In this document: in pieces, positions 25,833-28,757 of the stretch
How the letters are laid out: every line of letters starts with the position of its first letter
Numbering within the stretch: the first letter of the stretch is position 1
NCBI RefSeq assembly: GCF_910578445.1
Contig: NZ_CAJTQC010000035.1
Span: 1-28,757, forward strand
Length of the DNA: 28,757 bases
Direction of reading: 5' to 3'
From: an uncultured Duncaniella sp.
Lineage (GTDB): Bacteria; Bacteroidota; Bacteroidia; Bacteroidales; Muribaculaceae
Position numbers and translations under genes: made by a program
The notes under the pieces: generated by a model
Told to the model about the DNA's origin: nothing
Databases searched by the model: none
The model's input: only the letters and a program-made list of their open reading frames with translations

Positions 25833-26798
25833 TTAGCTTAGCTGAAGCATACGTGTGATCGGTTTGCGGGCTTCGTCAATGATGCTCTCGTCGACGTGGA
25901 CTTCGGGCTGTTCGTAAACAAGAGTATTATAGAGTTTCTCAAGAGTGTTGAGCTTCATGAACGAACAGTCATTGCAGGCACAGGTCGAATCGTTGGGCGG
26001 AGCCGGGATGAATGTCTTCTCCGGACAGCGGCGGCGCATCTCATGCAGAATGCCGCTCTCGGTCGCAACGATAAACTCGTCGGCATCGTCGTTGACCGCA
26101 TATTCGAGCAACACGGCTGTCGAGCCGAGCTTGTCAGCCACGAGACGGATGGGCTTCGGGCATTCCGGGTGGACGAGTATCTTTGCCTGCGGATGCTCCT
26201 TCTTGAGTTCAAGAATCTTTTCGAGAGAGAACTGTTCGTGGACATGACACGCACCGTCCCAAAGCAACATCTCACGCCCGGTCTGCGAATTGATATAATT
26301 GCCGAGATTGCGGTCAGGCCCGAAGATTATTTTCTCATCGGCCGGAAGCGACGAAACAACCTTCATCGCATTGCCCGAGGTGACGACTATATCTGTGTGA
26401 GCCTTCACGGCGGCAGAAGTGTTGACATAGCTGACGACGGTGTGATCGGGATGTGCTTTGACAAACTTTTCAAATTCATCGGCGGGGCAGCTGTCGGCAA
26501 GCGAACATCCTGCATTGAGGTCCGGGACCAGTACCTTTTTTCCGGGACAGAGAATCTTGACAGTCTCTCCCATGAAGTGGACTCCGCACATAACGATTAT
26601 GTCATTGTCGAGCGTCTCGGCAATCCGTGCGAGGGCAAGGGAGTCGCCGACGAAATCAGCCAAATCCTGAATTTCTCCAATCGTGTAGTAATGGGCCAGA
26701 ATTGCCGCATTCTTTTCCTCCTTCAATTTTCTGATTTCGGCGGGGAGGTCAAGACCGGCTTTGACCGGGACATCCACAAACCCGTTTTCAACATTCAT
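25833..26798 (-). CDS. nadA: Quinolinate synthase
   Basis: NadA condenses iminoaspartate with dihydroxyacetone phosphate to quinolinate in de novo NAD synthesis, using a [4Fe-4S] cluster. The 321-residue product has the typical ILAHYY (33-38) and GDSLALAR motifs, IVMCGVHFMGETVKIL, and the probable cluster ligands Cys98 (AGCSLAD), Cys213 (HPECP) and Cys278 (CACNDCSFM); the assignment follows alignment by eye to characterised NadA. The neighbouring nadB and nadC are not in the window. It is the first gene of the nadA-leuS pair, and a possible promoter lies at 27013-27044, leaving an unusually long leader of about 210 bases. Confidence 0.97.
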   Translation of the reverse strand: MNVENGFVDVPVKAGLDLPAEIRKLKEEKNAAILAHYYTIGEIQDLADFVGDSLALARIAETLDNDIIVMCGVHFMGETVKILCPGKKVLVPDLNAGCSLADSCPADEFEKFVKAHPDHTVVSYVNTSAAVKAHTDIVVTSGNAMKVVSSLPADEKIIFGPDRNLGNYINSQTGREMLLWDGACHVHEQFSLEKILELKKEHPQAKILVHPECPKPIRLVADKLGSTAVLLEYAVNDDADEFIVATESGILHEMRRRCPEKTFIPAPPNDSTCACNDCSFMKLNTLEKLYNTLVYEQPEVHVDESIIDEARKPITRMLQLS

Positions 26799-27220
26799 TT
26801 ATTTCTATGTTTTATTTTGTGGAAAAAAATTTTTTCAAAAACTAACAAAGAGTAAGTATAGTTGATGTTAATAAGCTTGATAACTTTTCAGACAATTTCT
26901 TGCTATTATGGGTTATTGATGTCTGACTTACATTTTGTTCATAGTTATCTACATATTAACTATCATGATTTCGGCTACTTACCGAGTTTATTAACATAGT
27001 GTTAATAATGTGCAAAGTTAAAAACTTTTCATGTCATTTCCAACCGTTTTATGTTGAAAAGGGTATTGAAAACCGTTTGACAGATTCAATATAACTTATT
27101 TTGATGAAATGATATAAGTCATATATTAGATGTTGTATAACATATGCAAGCTTATTCTTTAAAAAGTCATTGATTTGTTATTTACAGTTTTCAACATAGT
27201 TTTAAACAGTGTTGAAAACT
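26785..27220. other. Cluster of DnaA-box-like 9-mers (candidate origin or regulatory region)
   Basis: Ten 9-mers fit TTWTNNACA on one strand or the other. They start at 26785, 26818, 26866, 26945, 26988, 27000, 27052, 27178, 27188 and 27210, and none is the exact TTATCCACA. The sequences are TTTTCAACA (four), TTATTAACA (three), TTATCTACA, TTATTTACA and TTTTCCACA. Two pairs are palindromic: 26988-27008 (9-bp arms, 3-base spacer) and 27186-27220 (11-bp arms, 13-base spacer). The region is AT-rich and has an A/T run at 26823-26836. I see no gene between nadA and 27559. An oriC role is inference; a regulator-binding region for nadA is the main alternative. Confidence 0.35.
27013..27044 (-). promoter_or_regulatory. 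Possible nadA-leuS promoter
   Basis: On the minus strand GTTG (27041-27044) is followed after 20 bases by TAACTTTG (27013-27020), a full -7 match with a near-match -33. It is the best box upstream of nadA, although about 210 bases before the start codon, and it lies between two of the DnaA-box-like sites. Confidence 0.45.
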
Positions 27221-27487
27221 ATCTGATACGATTTTTTTCGCCGTGGAATAACACTGTTTTCACATTCCGGAATCGTCATTCAAACATCCTGTCAACGGGC
27301 CAAAAAGCAAATGAAGAAGGGACTATATTTTGGGGATTCCAATCTCCAAAATCAATTTCAAATCAAAAAAATCAATGTGCTCTTGTACTTGATAAATACT
27401 ACTGTTTTAATAACAGTGATTGTAAATTTTTATCACGCCAATACTGAATTTTATTGCTGCATTGCTGCGATTCTGCGAGGCGAAATG
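27221..27487. other. Gene-free stretch with a small hairpin
   Basis: I find no credible gene here. The stretch holds an imperfect 10-bp stem at 27327-27336 / 27343-27352 (ATTTTGGGGA with TCTCCAAAAT, one G-T pair, 6-base loop) without a T-run, a 6-bp palindrome ACTGTT/AACAGT at 27401-27417, and a short direct repeat of ATTGCTGC near 27453. Open frames across it are short, start at weak codons and show no recognisable protein pattern. Confidence 0.35.
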
Positions 27488-27542
27488 AAAAAGATAAGGG
27501 CTTCGAAAAAACTGTTTAAACGTATGAAGCCCTTATCTTTTT
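27488..27542. terminator. Terminator downstream of the Trp-repeat protein gene
   Basis: A perfect 17-bp inverted repeat (27488-27504 with 27526-27542, core GATAAGGGCTTC / GAAGCCCTTATC) has a 21-base loop and a T-run on either strand. It begins 17 bases beyond the stop of the minus-strand gene at 27560-28078 and should end its transcript; it could also stop any plus-strand transcript. Confidence 0.8.
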
Positions 27543-27559
27543 TCAGGCAGAAAATTGTC

Positions 27560-28078
27560 TTATTTTAGACCTGTTATTTCTCTGAAGATGTTTTTGGCTC
27601 GTTCAGTCACCATCTTCTTCCATAAGTAGGATTCCGGTAGTTTTGCCATTGGAATATATTGCTGAAAGCGGGTGAACAAGTCTATTGCATTTTCAATATC
27701 CCAATTGTTGATCAACTCCGCCCAGTCAATTTTATCCGCGAATTTTTCCAGTAGATTCCGATTGGTATTGTAGAGGTCTTCGCAACTGCTTAATATCTTC
27801 CAGTTCCATCGGTTTTCAAACATACGGAGGGTTTTCTCACAGATGAAATTACCGGGACAAGATTCGGAGAAAATATCCCAGTCAATATGATAAGCGAATT
27901 TGTTAACTCCCTCAATCGTCCATAAGATGTTTTGGTTACTGCTGACTGCTTTCCAATCAAGATTATCTTTGTGCTTTTCCAGCATGTCCATACTCAAAGT
28001 CTCATTTTCGGAGACTTTTTTCCATGACTCTGTCTCAAGAACTGAGTTAAGGAATTCATTTGAGGTTATAGTTTCCAT
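27560..28078 (-). CDS. Trp-anchored repeat protein of unknown function
   Basis: I do not recognise a characterised family. The 172-residue protein is built from about five tandem units of 23-26 residues, each starting with Trp (Trp19, 42, 67, 93, 119), usually preceded by Asp/Asn: WKKVSENETLSMDMLEKH, WKAVSSNQNILWTIEG, WDIFSESCPGNF, WKILSSCEDLYNTNRNLLEK, WAELINNW. The pattern W-x-x-[hydrophobic]-S-x-[N/C], then a helix ending near [IL]-[DN]-W, resembles short helical repeats I recall from giant-virus proteins; that likeness is by eye. There is no signal peptide or membrane helix. It is a monocistronic gene with its own TAATTTTG promoter box and terminator. Confidence 0.7.
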   Translation of the reverse strand: METITSNEFLNSVLETESWKKVSENETLSMDMLEKHKDNLDWKAVSSNQNILWTIEGVNKFAYHIDWDIFSESCPGNFICEKTLRMFENRWNWKILSSCEDLYNTNRNLLEKFADKIDWAELINNWDIENAIDLFTRFQQYIPMAKLPESYLWKKMVTERAKNIFREITGLK

Positions 28079-28105
28079 TAGTGTGTTTTATTATTGATTA
28101 CTCTG

Positions 28106-28113
28106 CAAAATTA
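28106..28113 (-). promoter_or_regulatory. -7 box for the Trp-repeat protein gene
   Basis: The minus strand reads TAATTTTG, a full TAnnTTTG match, about 28 bases before the ATG at 28078. No clear -33 TTTG is seen at the usual distance. Confidence 0.45.
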
Positions 28114-28188
28114 GGTGTGTATTGTCCCAATAATCGATACAGGTAGAAAAAATTTTTTTCGATGCTTAACCGGTTTCCGTGGGGATAT

Positions 28189-28301
28189 AAAAAATGAGAG
28201 AACTTCACAGTCCCCTCATCACATTTAACCTAACTTTTTTAGTTGACTTTGTGTTATGCGTTGCTTTGCTTTGGTCGTAGCTATAAACTACTGACTTTTA
28301 A
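28189..28301 (-). ncRNA. Candidate small RNA, copy A
   Basis: On the minus strand this reads as a complete small transcription unit of roughly 110 nt. Just inside the 5' end is a small hairpin GUAG-UUUAUAG-CUAC; then comes a core of about 47 bases nearly identical to copy B; then a terminator hairpin (28211-28219 pairing with 28194-28202, 9 bp including G-U pairs, 8-base loop) followed by U5. A TATATTTG box lies directly upstream (28308-28315). The minus strand has no useful reading frame: its ATG is followed at once by a stop codon. The plus-strand frame of 28 codons is broken in copy B. The ends are estimates. I recognise no Rfam family. Confidence 0.5.
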
Positions 28302-28307
28302 GTGTTG

Positions 28308-28315
28308 CAAATATA
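28308..28315 (-). promoter_or_regulatory. -7 box of candidate small RNA A
   Basis: TATATTTG on the minus strand matches TAnnTTTG. In place of a TTTG -33 element, a run of eight C on the plus strand (28335-28342) lies 19 bases upstream. Confidence 0.45.
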
Positions 28316-28500
28316 ATAATAAAGTTTGATACTACCCCCCCCTATTCGTTAAAATTTGTTAATAAAAGGGCGTTTGTTGGCCTTTTGTCATTTTGGCTAT
28401 AAACACTGTTTTATGCAGCTCAAAGAGTATATTGATTAACTTTCCGATGGGAAAAATCGTCATGGTTACATAATAGAATTAGAAGCCGAGATAAGAACAT

Positions 28501-28610
28501 AAAAAAAGATGAGGGAACTTCACAGACCCCTCATCGCATTTAACCTAACTTTTTAGTTGACTTTGTGTTATGCGTTGCTTTGATAGTAGCTATAAGCCTA
28601 CTGACATTAA
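28501..28610 (-). ncRNA. Candidate small RNA, copy B
   Basis: This diverged duplicate of copy A lies about 310 bases upstream of it on the minus strand. It has the same layout: a small 5' hairpin (GUAG...CUAC with a changed loop), the conserved core, and a terminator hairpin of 8 Watson-Crick pairs (28528-28535 with 28508-28515, 12-base loop) followed by U7. Differences from copy A fall mostly in loops, in the T-run of the core, or as G-C versus G-U in the terminator stem, so the RNA folds are kept while the reading frames are not. A TAACTTTG box lies just upstream. The ends are estimates. Confidence 0.5.
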
Positions 28611-28616
28611 ATGATG

Positions 28617-28624
28617 CAAAGTTA
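28617..28624 (-). promoter_or_regulatory. -7 box of candidate small RNA B
   Basis: TAACTTTG on the minus strand matches TAnnTTTG, at the same position relative to the repeat as the box of copy A. The nearest TTTG upstream is only 12 bases away, so the -33 element is unclear. Confidence 0.4.
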
Positions 28625-28757
28625 ATAAGTAATTCTCAAAATCGTCTCACTGTTAAGTTAAAATAAGTTAACACATGGTGTTTTTGTAGCTTTTTGTTTG
28701 TAAATGCAATATTGTCCTAAATAATTTTTGAGTGCTACTCAACGTGCAGAGGCATCA

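Larger units (their letters stand above)
28187..28627 (-). repeat. Pair of ~125-bp imperfect direct repeats
   Basis: Two direct copies, about 28187-28319 and 28499-28627, share a core of some 47 bases (from CATTTAACCTAAC to GTTGCTTTG) with only small T-run differences, and weaker similarity towards both ends. The 180 bases between them (28320-28498) and the last 130 bases of the window (28628-28757) contain no gene I can support. The gap between copies has a C8 run and a further TGTTAATAA at 28357-28365. Confidence 0.8.

Noticed and set aside
27175..27568. Two plus-strand open frames of 85-90 codons
   Set aside because: They begin at TTG or an isolated ATG, show no protein-like pattern, and one runs through the 17-bp terminator hairpin at 27488-27542.
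28194..28280. Plus-strand peptide of 28 codons (MRELHSPLI...) in repeat copy A
   Set aside because: The same frame in copy B stops after 15 codons because of one missing T, and the start codon lies in the terminator stem of the minus-strand unit. RNA structure explains the conservation better.
28187..28627. CRISPR array
   Set aside because: There are only two long imperfect repeats about 310 bases apart, with no regular short spacers and no cas genes.

Overview
The window looks like a chromosomal segment of a Bacteroidales bacterium, probably a gut lineage such as Muribaculaceae; the family level is inference. Supporting signs are: promoters with the Bacteroidetes-type TAnnTTTG -7 box (several with TTTG or a close variant 20 bases upstream), a general lack of Shine-Dalgarno sequences, Bacteroidetes-style YidC and LeuS proteins, a carboxypeptidase-regulatory-domain outer-membrane beta-barrel protein, and the DUF4919 and GH3-like families. 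Nearly all of it is core genome; I see no insertion sequence, prophage, CRISPR array, tRNA or rRNA.

Layout. (1) 117-3942, minus strand: pyrG then yidC, closed by a terminator. (2) 4027-5767, plus strand: a HAD phosphatase and ribF, meeting a large outer-membrane barrel gene (5781-8687, minus) at a shared 18-bp hairpin. (3) 8894-13300, minus strand: a five-gene operon (flippase-like membrane protein, a one-TM protein, aroA, a small Cys-rich membrane protein, an ABC-3 metal permease), bounded by a good promoter and a terminator. (4) 13444-17792, plus strand: a membrane protein, a DUF4919 lipoprotein-like or exported protein, a GH3-family protein and an alkaline phosphatase. (5) 17847-23006, plus strand: recF, a DUF721 gene overlapping it by ATGA, a hotdog thioesterase, an RsmF-like rRNA methyltransferase, trmD and a secreted pectinesterase, all tightly spaced and ending in a 38-bp perfect hairpin shared with the convergent leuS. 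(6) 23041-26798, minus strand: nadA then leuS. (7) 26799-28757: an AT-rich, gene-poor end.

The last region holds what the ordinary annotation does not explain. Between 26785 and 27220 ten 9-mers fit TTWTNNACA, related to the DnaA box, several arranged as palindromes; this could be a replication origin or a regulator-binding region. A gene at 27560-28078 encodes five Trp-anchored repeats of about 25 residues and has no recognised function. Upstream of it lie two diverged copies of a roughly 125-base unit, each of which reads on the minus strand as promoter box, small hairpin, highly conserved core, intrinsic terminator. I interpret these as a tandem pair of roughly 110-nt small RNAs, and they are the best candidate here for something undescribed.

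Combined physiology: nucleotide, flavin, NAD and shikimate synthesis, membrane protein insertion, leucyl-tRNA charging, tRNA and rRNA methylation, and recombinational repair, together with envelope and glycan-related functions (barrel protein, pectinesterase, alkaline phosphatase).
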